63,512 bases of DNA. Source: Methylobacterium longum. GTDB taxonomy: Bacteria; Pseudomonadota; Alphaproteobacteria; Rhizobiales; Beijerinckiaceae. Location of the stretch: NCBI RefSeq assembly GCF_022179385.1, contig NZ_BPQS01000031.1:1-63512 (forward strand), written 5' to 3'. Numbering within the stretch: position 1 is the stretch's first letter; each line of letters opens with the position of its first letter. The notes below the pieces were generated by a model. It made no database searches. It was not told the DNA's origin and was given only the letters and a program-made list of their open reading frames with translations. Position numbers and translations under genes: made by a program. This document shows, one piece after another, positions 8,326 through 16,577 of the stretch.

Positions 8326-8378
8326 TGCGCAGTATCCCATAGGCCTCGCGACGGCGGTTTAGCTTCGGGCATCGCCAT
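8322..8378 (-). CDS. 18-codon ORF coupled to the HExxH gene
   Basis: This tiny ORF encodes MAMPEAKPPSRGLWDTAQ. Its TGA overlaps the GTG start of the HExxH gene. The sharp change from AT-rich DNA (8380-8617) to GC-rich coding composition falls at its ATG, which favours translation from here. It could be a minimal peptide substrate, a leader that controls translation of the enzyme, or chance. No Shine-Dalgarno is visible before the ATG, which weakens the case. Confidence 0.35.
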   Translation of the reverse strand: MAMPEAKPPSRGLWDTAQ

Positions 8379-8617
8379 TTAATGATGGCTGATTTTCAAG
8401 CAAGATAAAAAATTACTTTGCGATCGATTTCGATACTCATGCACGTATCAGGCTATAACTTACTAAGATTGTGGAAATAGGATTTTATTGTGCGCTCCAG
8501 CACTATCTACTTGCTTGCGTCATAATTGTCACTTAATCGCGAAAAATCGGACCTATATTTAGTATGTGCATTTTTTCGATTTGACCACGGCACCAAGTTC
8601 AGTCTTCAAGTAAATTT
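8379..8617. promoter_or_regulatory. AT-rich divergent promoter region
   Basis: A 239-bp strikingly AT-rich intergenic stretch separates the HExxH gene (leftward) from the acyltransferase-Hint operon (rightward) and should contain promoters for both. Candidate -10-like hexamers such as TATATT (near 8553) and TATAAC (near 8453) are present, but no single pair is convincing. Very short peptides could be encoded (for example 14 codons on the minus strand near 8437), without ribosome-binding sites. Confidence 0.5.
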
Positions 8618-9124
8618 ATGGTAGGGGATCTTACTTCATCAGCTCTGAAGCTGACCCAGCTTCCCGATGCAAACGCAGCGGTAGGCTTGGCTGTTCGCTT
8701 CATGGTCGGGCACCCAGCATACGCTGATCTGCCATTCGGAAGCTGGAGTGCGGCGCTCTGCAATCAGGTTGGTCGCGGCCATTACGCCTTCGTCGTCGAT
8801 AGCAACAACGAGGTTGTTGGATACGCTGGTTGGGCCATGGCGCCAGAGGCAAAAGCCGAGGCGTGGGCAGAGGGGCAGCTGGAACTCAGCGACGAGGAGT
8901 GTCGCGTCGGCGACTGCCTGATCATGAATGCGTGGATCGCCAACACCAACGCAGTGAACCGGTTTCTCGTCGACGCTGTGCGCGCAGGCGCCCAGGACAA
9001 GAAGACAATCTACTTCCGTCGCCTCTACCCGGACGGCCGTCGCCGGATCGTGCGCCTGTCCGTCAATGAATTTGCCGCCAGCCATCTCGCCCGCAATGCG
9101 GCCGCGTGTGGTCCCAACATCTAA
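8618..9124 (+). CDS. Toxin-activating lysine-acyltransferase (HlyC-like)
   Basis: A 168-residue protein with the GNAT-like fold signature of the HlyC/RTX acyltransferase family: FGSWSAALCNQVGRGHYAFVVD, then VVGYAGWAMAPEAK matching the HlyC segment before its SWA motif, then GDCLIMNAWIANTNAVNRFLVDAV and a C-terminal KKTIYFRRLYPDGRRRIVRL. HlyC enzymes move fatty acyl groups from acyl-ACP onto lysines of a secreted toxin. The residues matching HlyC His23 and Asp92 are not obviously kept (Asn occupies the NAWIAN position), so the catalytic detail may differ. An 18-base gap to the Hint-protein gene suggests that protein is its substrate. Confidence 0.75.
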   Translation: MVGDLTSSALKLTQLPDANAAVGLAVRFMVGHPAYADLPFGSWSAALCNQVGRGHYAFVVDSNNEVVGYAGWAMAPEAKAEAWAEGQLELSDEECRVGDCLIMNAWIANTNAVNRFLVDAVRAGAQDKKTIYFRRLYPDGRRRIVRLSVNEFAASHLARNAAACGPNI

Positions 9125-9142
9125 AGCCGAAAGAGCTTAGCT

Positions 9143-10900
9143 GTGAACGAAAACTCCGCTTCGGACGTCTCTGGAGTCGCATTTCAACAGCTGCGCGCTG
9201 CGTTGGCCGGAGATACGCTCCTTGGCTTCGGCGATCTGTCTGAGTCGAATGGCCTATCGCCCCGCGCCAAGGCTGCCTTCGTCGGCGTGGCGACATCGAA
9301 CACGCCGTACACCGTGACGAATACGGCGGACAGCGGTGCCGGTTCGCTACGGGAAGGCCTCAATACCGGTGCCGATGGGAGGATCATCACTTTTGCCCCC
9401 TCGATCGCCGGACAGACGATTACGACGAGCGGCCTGAATATTACCCAAAGCATTACAATTGATGGAGGCTCATCGGGCGTCAAAGTCAGCGGCGGAAACA
9501 ATAATACAGTTTTTACTGTCAATGCAGACGCGAGCGATAACGTATCGATTAAAGGAGTTGGCATAATAAATGGCAATGGGGTGGGGCAAAGCGGTCCACA
9601 AGTAAATTTTAGTAGCTTTCCTCCTACGTTTTCTCAGAATGGGGAAAACGCTGCAGGCGGAATTCACAGTGTGCGCGGCAATCTAAATTTGTCCAACGAC
9701 ACTTTCGCCAACAATACCGCGACGGGCGGGATGGGTGCCGATGCTTCTGCTAGTCAAAACAAGGCTGCAGGCGCAGGCGGCAATGCGGCCGGTGCGGTTT
9801 ACGTGGAGCCAACTTCGACAGTCACAGCCAGCAATCTGATCTTTTCCAACAACACCGCTACTGCTGGGGCAGGGGGGGCCGCCGCCACGGGGTACCCCGT
9901 GGGCAGCAACGGCACAGCTGATTTAATCTCGAACAGCGCTTCTGTTCGGAACGCCGCTATTCAACCCACTCCGCCAGCCAACAATGCGCCGTGCTACTGC
10001 ACTGGTACGGGCATTCTAATCTGGCGCGATGGCGTCGAGATCGAGGTTGCTGTCGAGACACTCGCGATTGGCGATTTGGTCGTTACCGCTGCCGGCACGC
10101 ACCGCCCCATCCGCTGGATCGGCAGCCGGAGCTACCCCGGGCTGTCTGCTCCGCAGCACGACTGCCCCGTGCGCATCAAGGCCGGCGCGTTTGCCGACGG
10201 CGTACCTGCCCGCGATCTGCTCGTCTCGCCTGACCACGCTCTGATAATCGACGGTCTGTTCGTTGCTGCCGGTCACCTCGTCAACGGTATTTCGATCACC
10301 CGCGGTGAGGCGGTGGCGGATCTCACCTACTGGCACGTGGAGTTGGACAGCCACGACCTGCTGATGGCCGAGAACACCCCGGCCGAGAGCTTCCTGGCAG
10401 CGCCCGGCGTGCGCTGTGGCTTCGACGGCGTGCAAGCCCTCGATGCGGGCGCCGCGCCTATCCCCTACGCGCCGCGCACCGAACTCGGCCGTGAGCTTGC
10501 CGCGCTGCGCGGGCGCTTGGCCCACCGCGCCGTCTCCTCAGACGAGGCCGCCGATCTGGGCCCCATCCGGGCCTGGCTGGACCGATGCTTAGTCGGAGCC
10601 GACGGCCTGTTGCACGTAGGCGGCTGGGCTCAGGACACCGCACAGCCCGACGCCCCGGTGTGCTTGGACGTGATGGTCGACGGAGCGGTGGTCGCGTTCG
10701 CCGTCGCGAGCGAGTACCGCGCCGACCTCGCCGCTGCCGGCGTTGGGGACGGCCGGGTCGGTTTCGACCTCGGGTTGGACGTGCGGCTGGCTTCAGGCGT
10801 GTCACACGTCATCGAGGTTCGCCGCTCGGCTGACGGGGCTCTGGTATGCGCCAAGCAGATCGACTCAGTAGGCGTGTGGACAGCGTTGCTGGCAGCATAA
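9143..10900 (+). CDS. Beta-helix/Hint-domain self-processing exoprotein
   Basis: 585 residues with no classical signal peptide. Residues about 55-280 resemble a right-handed beta-helix passenger (SGAGSLREGL, ITIDGGSSG, Asn/Gly/Thr-rich repeats such as NDTFANNTATGGMGA and NLIFSNNTATAGAGG). A Hint_2 (Hedgehog/intein-like) domain starts at Cys284-Tyr-Cys286 (CYCTGTGILIWRDG) and includes LVSPDHALIIDG and YWHVELDSHDLLMAENTPAES at about 284-430. The tail (430-585) is a conserved-looking domain of unknown role. Hint domains cleave at their N-terminal Cys, which would release the helix. It starts with GTG and is the middle gene of a three-gene operon. A partner of the HlyC-like enzyme by inference. 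Confidence 0.75.
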   Translation: MNENSASDVSGVAFQQLRAALAGDTLLGFGDLSESNGLSPRAKAAFVGVATSNTPYTVTNTADSGAGSLREGLNTGADGRIITFAPSIAGQTITTSGLNITQSITIDGGSSGVKVSGGNNNTVFTVNADASDNVSIKGVGIINGNGVGQSGPQVNFSSFPPTFSQNGENAAGGIHSVRGNLNLSNDTFANNTATGGMGADASASQNKAAGAGGNAAGAVYVEPTSTVTASNLIFSNNTATAGAGGAAATGYPVGSNGTADLISNSASVRNAAIQPTPPANNAPCYCTGTGILIWRDGVEIEVAVETLAIGDLVVTAAGTHRPIRWIGSRSYPGLSAPQHDCPVRIKAGAFADGVPARDLLVSPDHALIIDGLFVAAGHLVNGISITRGEAVADLTYWHVELDSHDLLMAENTPAESFLAAPGVRCGFDGVQALDAGAAPIPYAPRTELGRELAALRGRLAHRAVSSDEAADLGPIRAWLDRCLVGADGLLHVGGWAQDTAQPDAPVCLDVMVDGAVVAFAVASEYRADLAAAGVGDGRVGFDLGLDVRLASGVSHVIEVRRSADGALVCAKQIDSVGVWTALLAA

Positions 10901-10903
10901 TCC

Positions 10904-11965
10904 ATGGGTGGCGCTGCTCAGCTTCTACGATGGCTGGAGCGCGTCGACTCGGGCACACATCGGCGCATCAAGGGCCTGCGGCTGGTCACCGCCTACGCCA
11001 TCGCTGCACTGCTCGGCGCGGTGTTGGAGCCGCATCATGCCGGAAACGGCCGCACGCTGAGTTCCCTCGCCGGTGGTTTCGCGCTCTGGGCCAGCGTTTC
11101 GGAAGGTCAAGCGACCCGTGGTGTGTCCAGCCGTGACCTCCTGATCCTGTGCGCCGCGGCCATGATGGGCGCGCTCAGCATGGTTGGCTTGGCTGCGTTC
11201 CTCGGCCCGCGAACATGGCCTGGACCGGAGGCGATCCTGATCACAGGCGCCTTCTTGGTCGGATAGTTCAAACGGTACGGGACGCTCGGGGCCGGCGTTG
11301 GGTCACAGGTCTATATCGGGCAGTTGCTGGCCTACGGTGCATCCCTGCACCTCGCTGATAGCGGGACGGCAGTCCTCGCCGGCATGGTCGCAGCGGTCGC
11401 CGCCATCATCCCGCAGGTGCTCAGCGGACCTGCTGAGCGGCCGGTGTCGCCCCCTATCGGTGGGCCACTCGAACCGGTCGGCCCCGCTCAGCGCGCTCGC
11501 GAGCTGCGTATGGGGCTGCATGCGGCGCTCGCAGCGCTGGTTATCGTAATGCTGGCTGACGCGTTCCATCTTGAACAATCAACATGGGCTATCACGGCGT
11601 GCACATACGTCATCGCGGCATCGACCGCCGGAACGCTTGACCGCGTCCGACGTCGGATCCTGGGCCCGCTCGTCGGTGTCCCGCTCGGGTTGATGCTTCT
11701 GCCCGTGGCCTCACATGCGCCACTCGTTCTTTGGCTTGCAGCGGCGCTCGCCATGATCATCTACGCCATGGCGCTCCCCGAACGCTACGATGTCGCTTGC
11801 GGAGCTTATGCGTTCACGCTGATGGTGACGTTGGCTGCCACCGGTGAGCGCTCGACCCTGCTTCTCGCCGCGCGAGCCTGGGAAACGCTGATCGGTGGTG
11901 CGATCGGCCTCGCGACCGCGCTGATCGTCCTACCTCTGCAACCGCAGCGAAACATCGGATCCTGA
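10904..11965 (+). pseudogene. FUSC-family membrane protein with internal amber codon
   Basis: Two in-frame parts (10904-11263 and 11267-11965) separated by a single TAG at 11264-11266 together encode about 352 residues of a FUSC/aromatic-acid-exporter-like protein. Hydrophobic helices occur in both halves (for example LVTAYAIAALLGAVLE, LLILCAAAMMGALSMVGL, MLLPVASHAPLVLWLAAALAMIIYAM), and RRRILGPLVGVPLGL is typical of the family's cytoplasmic-facing loop. The frame is otherwise perfect on both sides. The start lies 4 bases after the Hint gene's stop, so they are co-transcribed. Either a recent nonsense mutation or a readthrough site. Confidence 0.75.
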
Positions 11966-11997
11966 GAACGTCATCGTACCGTATGCCCGGTAGTGGG

Positions 11998-12252
11998 CTA
12001 CTCCCGCGTGGGCTTCGGCTCAGGCTTGGTGGATCTCATCAGGCCCTGGATCGCTCGCGGCGGTGGACCTGCCTTCTGGGCGATCTCCGCCTCCTGCTGC
12101 TCGATAAGCTGACGGGCCGGCTCGTCGCCGTCGAGACCGCCCAGGATCTCCATCGGCACGCGCCGGTTTGAGGCGCGGCTGCCATCCTCGAACACGACGT
12201 CGAACAGGACGGAGCCTCGATCCTGAGGCTGTTGCTTCACGCGCTTGGCCAT
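11998..12252 (-). CDS. Small hypothetical protein, Methylobacteriaceae type
   Basis: 84 residues beginning MAKRVKQQPQDRGSVLFDVVFEDGSRASNRRVPMEILGG, followed by an acidic/Gln-rich helix and a Pro-rich tail. It has strong coding character and resembles small uncharacterised proteins I associate with Methylobacterium, which supports the taxonomic guess. It stands alone, convergent with the FUSC pseudogene. Function unknown. Confidence 0.6.
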   Translation of the reverse strand: MAKRVKQQPQDRGSVLFDVVFEDGSRASNRRVPMEILGGLDGDEPARQLIEQQEAEIAQKAGPPPRAIQGLMRSTKPEPKPTRE

Positions 12253-12483
12253 GCAGCCCGATAGGCCGGTAAGCTCGGCAGTTCTAGATCGCTCGGCGGC
12301 CGAGGTGTTGGCCTAGCCGCTGCCTATAGCGGACATCCTACCTCGAAGCGGCCACGGCAACGTCCTGACGGCAGCCGGCACGATGCTCCTCGACCTGTTG
12401 GAGCGCGCCTGAAGCCTACGGCGCTCCCGTACCGCGCCCCTCAGGTCCGGCGCCTATCCTGGCTCGAGACCGTGCGCTTCAAC

Positions 12484-13953
12484 TTAGCTCGACTTTGGCC
12501 AATCGGACGGGTGATCGAGGGTGTGAGGTGACGAAGCGGGATGACGGATAGGCTGGTGGCGTCCCCGCCAAGAGACACCGCCATGCTCCCCCTGCCCACC
12601 CGCTTCGCCGAGATCATACTGGCGTTCGCGCCGCTGTTCGTCCACCGCTCGTGGCGACACGCCCAGAACCTGCTGGTCGGCGCGATCCTCACGCCGGGGC
12701 AGCGCACGGTGACAAGCGTCCTGCGCATCATCGGCCGCGCGCAGAAGCGGCGGTTTGTGAACGTCCACCGCTTCCTCAGCCGGGCGGCGTGGTACCCGCG
12801 CTCTGGCAGCCGTATCCTGCTCGGGCTCCTCGTCGATGCGTTTGCGCAACGTGGCCTCGTCGTCCTGGGACTGGACGATACGATAGAGCGCCGTCGCGGC
12901 AAGCGGATCGCGGCCAAGGGCATCTACCGTGATCCGGTTCGCTCCTCCGACAGCCACTTCGTCAAGGCGAGCGGGCAGCGTTGATGAGCCTGATGGTGCT
13001 CGCCCCGATCCCCTGGGCGGGGCGTGTCTGGGCGTCGCCGTTTCTGACCCCGCTGGTGCCGTCAGAGCGCGCCTGTCGCGAACGGGGCCGTCGGCACAAG
13101 CCGTTGCTCGATGTTGGACGCTAACTCGCCCTCCAGGCGCGCCTCTGGCTGCGCGCACGCGACCTCATAGTGGTGGGCGACAGCGGCTTCTAGGCCTTGC
13201 TGTTCCTCGACGCGATGCGCCGCGCTCGCATCACGGCGATCACTCGCCTGCGGCTAGATGCCGCTCCCTACGATCCCGCCCCGCCGCGCCCGCCCGGCAC
13301 GATCGGGCGCCCGCAGACCAAAGGCGCGCGGCTGCCGACGCTCGCTGCGATCCTCGCGGCCAAGGAAACGCGCTGGCACGCGGTCGTGGTGCCCGGCTGG
13401 TATGGGGCAGGCGAGCGCACGATCGAGATCGCCTCGGACACCGCGGTGTGGCGGCACGGTGGCCTGCCCGTCGTACCGATGCGTTGGGTCCTCATCCGCG
13501 ATCCCGAGGCGCGCTTCCCATCCCAGGCCCTGCTCTGCACTGATCCGACGCGCGAGCCCGCGCAGATCGTAGGGTGGTTCGTGCGGCGTTGGACCATCGA
13601 GGTCACTTTCCAGGAAGCGCGTGCCCATCCCGGGTCGAGACGCAGCGGCAGTGGTCCGATATGGCGATTGCCCGCACCACACCCTGCCTGCTCGCTCTAT
13701 TCTCGATCGTCACGCTGCTGGCTGCACGGCTCCCGGCCCGCCAACGGCAACAGATCGCGGCCGCCGGGTGGTACCTAAAACCGCGCCCGACCTTCGCCGA
13801 TGCTCTGGCCGCCGTGCGCTATGCGATCTAGCGCGAGCGGACTTTGGCAACATCACCGCGCCGACGCCCCCGAACAAAACCCCGCTTCCGTTTGCCAGCG
13901 CCCTGGGCCTATGCGCTCTGCCACGCCGCATGAATGGCCAAAGTCGAACTTAG
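12484..13953 (+). mobile_element. IS701-like insertion sequence, degenerate
   Basis: Imperfect terminal inverted repeats at 12484-12503 and 13935-13953 (shared core TCGACTTTGGCCA) flank a broken transposase gene on the plus strand. No target duplication is obvious. Confidence 0.75.
12583..13931 (+). pseudogene. IS701-like (DDE_5) transposase, multiply broken
   Basis: The N-terminal part (MLPLPTRFAEIILAFAPLF, RHAQNLLVGAILTPGQRTV, VLGLDDTIERRRGKRI with a catalytic Asp) reads to about 12984. The frame is then lost and regained, with TAA at 13122 and TAG at 13191 in the DDE region (GDSGF*ALLFLDAM), a further frame change near 13620, and TAG at 13829 where Trp is expected (RYAI*RERTLATS). The reading ends at TGA 13929-13931. 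Non-autonomous as it stands. Confidence 0.8.
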
Positions 13954-13973
13954 TCGTCAGATAGAGAACTACT

Positions 13974-14811
13974 GTCCGGACTCATAACCAGTAGCTGACG
14001 GTGGCCGCGAGGCAGACGGCGGCGAGATAGTTGGTCGCCAAACGGTCGTAGCGGGTGGCGATGCGGCGGAAGTCCTTGAGACGGCCGAACACGCGTTCGA
14101 TGGCGTTGCGTCCGCGATAGAGCACGGGGGAGAAGCACGGCTTCCAGCGGCGGTTGATCTTAGGTGGGATGTTGGGCGCGGCCCCGGCCGCCTCGATCTG
14201 TCGCCGAATGGCGTCGCTGTCATAGCCTTTATCTGCCAGCACGATGCGGCAGGCGGGTAGGCGTTCGAGCAGCAGCGCGCCGGCCTTGCAGTCGGCGGCC
14301 TGCCCGCCGGTCAGCAGGAAGGCGAGCGGGCGGCAAAAGCGGTCGGTGAGGGCGTGGATCTTGGTCGTGCGCCCGCTCCGCGAGCGACCGATGGCCTGGC
14401 TCTGCTCCCACCTTTGCCCCCCGCGGCGCAGCGGTGAGCCTTCACGGCGGTGGAGTCGATCAGCACCTGAGAGGGCGGCCCGCCAGCTTGGGCGAGGGTC
14501 TCGAACAGCCCGACCCAGACCCCCTTGGCCGCCCAGCGCACGAAGCGGTTGTAGAGGGTCTTCTTCGGCCCGTAGAGATCGCGCGGCGCGTCCGTCCAGC
14601 GCCCGCCGGACTTCAGGACATGAACGATGTCGCTGATCACGCGCCGGTCGTCCACGCGCTCCTTGCCCCGCGTGTCATTCGGCAGAAGCGGTGCGATCTT
14701 CGCAAACTGCTCGTCCGTCAGCCAGAACTGATCCATCGGCTCTGATCAGCTCCTCCCGTAGGAGCCGTGAATCACACCCCAGCCATCCGCGCCACCGTTA
14801 TGGGTCCCGAC
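13974..14811 (-). mobile_element. IS5-family (IS427-like) insertion sequence
   Basis: Inverted repeats at 13974-13988 and 14797-14811 agree at 13 of 15 positions. One transposase in two overlapping frames fills the element. Its right end lies one base before the stop codon (14813-14815) of the glycosyltransferase gene, so insertion may have set that gene's present 3' end. Confidence 0.8.
13982..14736 (-). CDS. IS5/IS427-type transposase, two frames joined by -1 frameshift
   Basis: Frame 1 starts at 14736 (MDQFWLTDEQFAKIAPLLP; LIDSTAVKAHRCAAGGKGG with the first catalytic Asp). The second frame continues the family sequence (SGRTTKIHALTDRF, then LADKGYDSDAIR with the second Asp, and RNAIERVFGRLKDFRRIATRYDR with the Glu) to TGA at 13982. 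A heptamer G GGG GGC, correctly phased for -1 slippage, lies at 14416-14422 (minus strand) within the overlap. IS427-group elements commonly make their transposase this way, so this is probably programmed rather than a mutation. Confidence 0.78.
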
Positions 14812-14812
14812 G

Positions 14813-15655
14813 CTAAAACAAACCGATAAATCGTTCCGGCAGACGCCACAAGTCAGGAGCTTGTGACCAATCTTTTCGTTCAATTGCATCCGCAAAATTT
14901 CTTTTGGTTGCCTCGAAGTGAATTTCTCCGTTTCGCATCTGAACGGATCGTTTTGTGAGGTTAGCGCCCTCCTGTCTCATAAAAGCAACAAAATCCTGAG
15001 GATCTATTTCATGATGGCTGTTCGGTACGCCAACAGGTGCGGACGCATTGCGCTTTTTCTGCCGATCATACATAATATTATTATCGAAATGCGCAAGATG
15101 AAATAAGTACAAACCATTGAAGCTGGGCCGATGATCTCTAATCAAACAGTGAAAGCCTATATGCCAATCGACGCGCTCAGAGATTAATGTGGGCTTGCAC
15201 AAACTAGATATCGGACGTGAGTATTTTCTCTGCTGTGAAATTGGCTTACTGAGATCAATGTCAGGCTCACCTTCAACGTGTCTGATGTCTGTACCAAATA
15301 GATCAACGACCGGTGGGTGCTCACGGGATATCATAAAATCTGCTAATGTGGCCGCTATGTCTGGGTCTGGAAACACTATCTCATCAGCATCGACATAAAG
15401 AACGTACTCGAAAGAAATAAACAGCGACGAACAAAAATCCCTAACTGTGTTACTACGGGCCCATTCATTCAGAGGTGCTCTTGGTAGCCGTATCAAATTT
15501 GCCTTGATATTAGACGTTGAGCCGTCGTCGGACCCATGGTCTATTATGTAGCAGTTTTCGGACCCTATCTGACGATCATAGTGTCTCAACCACAGCGGCA
15601 AAAGCACTGCTTCATTGTACGCCATGGTCACGACCGCGAGTGGGCTTTTTTTCAC
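14813..15655 (-). CDS. Glycosyltransferase family 2-like protein
   Basis: 280 residues of the Glyco_tranf_2_4 type. The N-terminal AVVTMAYNEAVLLPLWLRHY block and IDHGSDDGS nucleotide-sugar site are clear, and YVLYVDADEIVF carries the metal-binding DxD. A conserved His region follows (HIGFHCLIRDHRP, LFHLAHFD). It is cytosolic and would transfer a sugar in surface polysaccharide assembly. GC content is visibly lower than in the flanking elements, suggesting acquisition. The 3' end is immediately bounded by IS5, so a few residues may be missing; its upstream region is occupied by an IS66 element. Confidence 0.8.
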   Translation of the reverse strand: MKKSPLAVVTMAYNEAVLLPLWLRHYDRQIGSENCYIIDHGSDDGSTSNIKANLIRLPRAPLNEWARSNTVRDFCSSLFISFEYVLYVDADEIVFPDPDIAATLADFMISREHPPVVDLFGTDIRHVEGEPDIDLSKPISQQRKYSRPISSLCKPTLISERVDWHIGFHCLIRDHRPSFNGLYLFHLAHFDNNIMYDRQKKRNASAPVGVPNSHHEIDPQDFVAFMRQEGANLTKRSVQMRNGEIHFEATKRNFADAIERKDWSQAPDLWRLPERFIGLF

Positions 15656-15789
15656 CGACCCTGCTCCTCAGAAAACCGTTTCAAGATACGAACCAAACGT
15701 TCGTCGCGTAAGCGCTCGTTGGCAGGCGCCTTGCGGGATATGATCCTGGACCTGGATACAGTGCTTTCGCGAAGGCTTGTATCCGCCCT

Positions 15790-16176
15790 ATGTCTGGACT
15801 TACGATCTCGCCCCATATCGTCGTAGCCGGCACGCGTCGCTCGTGGACGCGTGAGGAAAAGCGAGCGATCCTCGATGAGGCGGAGAGCACCACCGCGTCG
15901 ATCTGGTCCGTGGCACGCCGCCATGGCCTGACGCCATCGCTGCTCTTTCGCTGGCGACGCGAGGCCTAGGATGAGGAGCGGGCGGCGGCCCTGCCGGTTC
16001 CGCCTCCCTTCGTTCCGCTCGCATTTTCGGCGCCGGTGGGGCTGCCGACGCGTGACCAGGGTGCGCCGGGTGGCGCCATCGAGGTGGAACTGGTCGGCGG
16101 GCATCGGCTCCGTGCCCAGGCCGGGGCCGATCCAGCCCTCGTGCGAGATCTTCTTGCGGCGCTGCTGGATCAATGA
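15790..16176 (+). pseudogene. tnpA: IS66 TnpA with internal amber
   Basis: 128 codons of an IS66 TnpA: a helix-turn-helix domain (RRSWTREEKRAILDEAE, SVARRHGLTPSLLFRWRREA), a TAG at 15967-15969, and the usual C-terminal part (AIEVELVGGHRLRAQAGADPALVRDLLAALL) in the same frame. Its TGA overlaps the tnpB ATG by four bases, which is the normal IS66 arrangement. Confidence 0.8.
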
Positions 16177-16520
16177 TCCCCGTTCCCTCGGGCTTACGCG
16201 TGTGGCTGGCCACCGGCCACACGGACATGAGGAAGAGCTTCGACGGGCTCGCCGCGCTGGTGCAGGACCACCTGCACCATGATCCGTTCTCCGGTCAGGC
16301 CTTCGTCTTCCGCGGCCGTGTGGGGCGACTGATCAAGGTCCTGTGGTGGGACGGCCAGGGGCTGTGCCTGTTCTCGAAGCGGCTGGAGAGAGGCCGTTTC
16401 GTCTAGCCGGGGACTGCAGGGGCCACGGCGGCGCTTACGCCAGCTCAGCTCGCGATGCTGCTGGAGGGGATCGACTGGCGGGCGCCCGAGCGCACGGACC
16501 GGCCGCGCATCGCGGGCTGA
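16173..16520 (+). pseudogene. tnpB: IS66 TnpB (Orf2) with internal amber
   Basis: 115 codons. The conserved IS66 Orf2 core is clear (PSGLRVWLATGHTDMRKSFDGLAALVQ, then GHVFRGRVGR-like VFRGRVGRLIKVLWWDGQGLCLFSKRLERGRFV). A TAG at 16404-16406 stands where Trp is conserved; the frame then continues through LTPAQLAMLLEGIDWRAPE to TGA at 16518. Without readthrough the product loses its last third. Confidence 0.82.
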
Positions 16521-16577
16521 GGGACGCCGCGCCCGAAGGGGCTGGCGGAGCCGTCGTGGGCAAACTAAGCTATTGGT

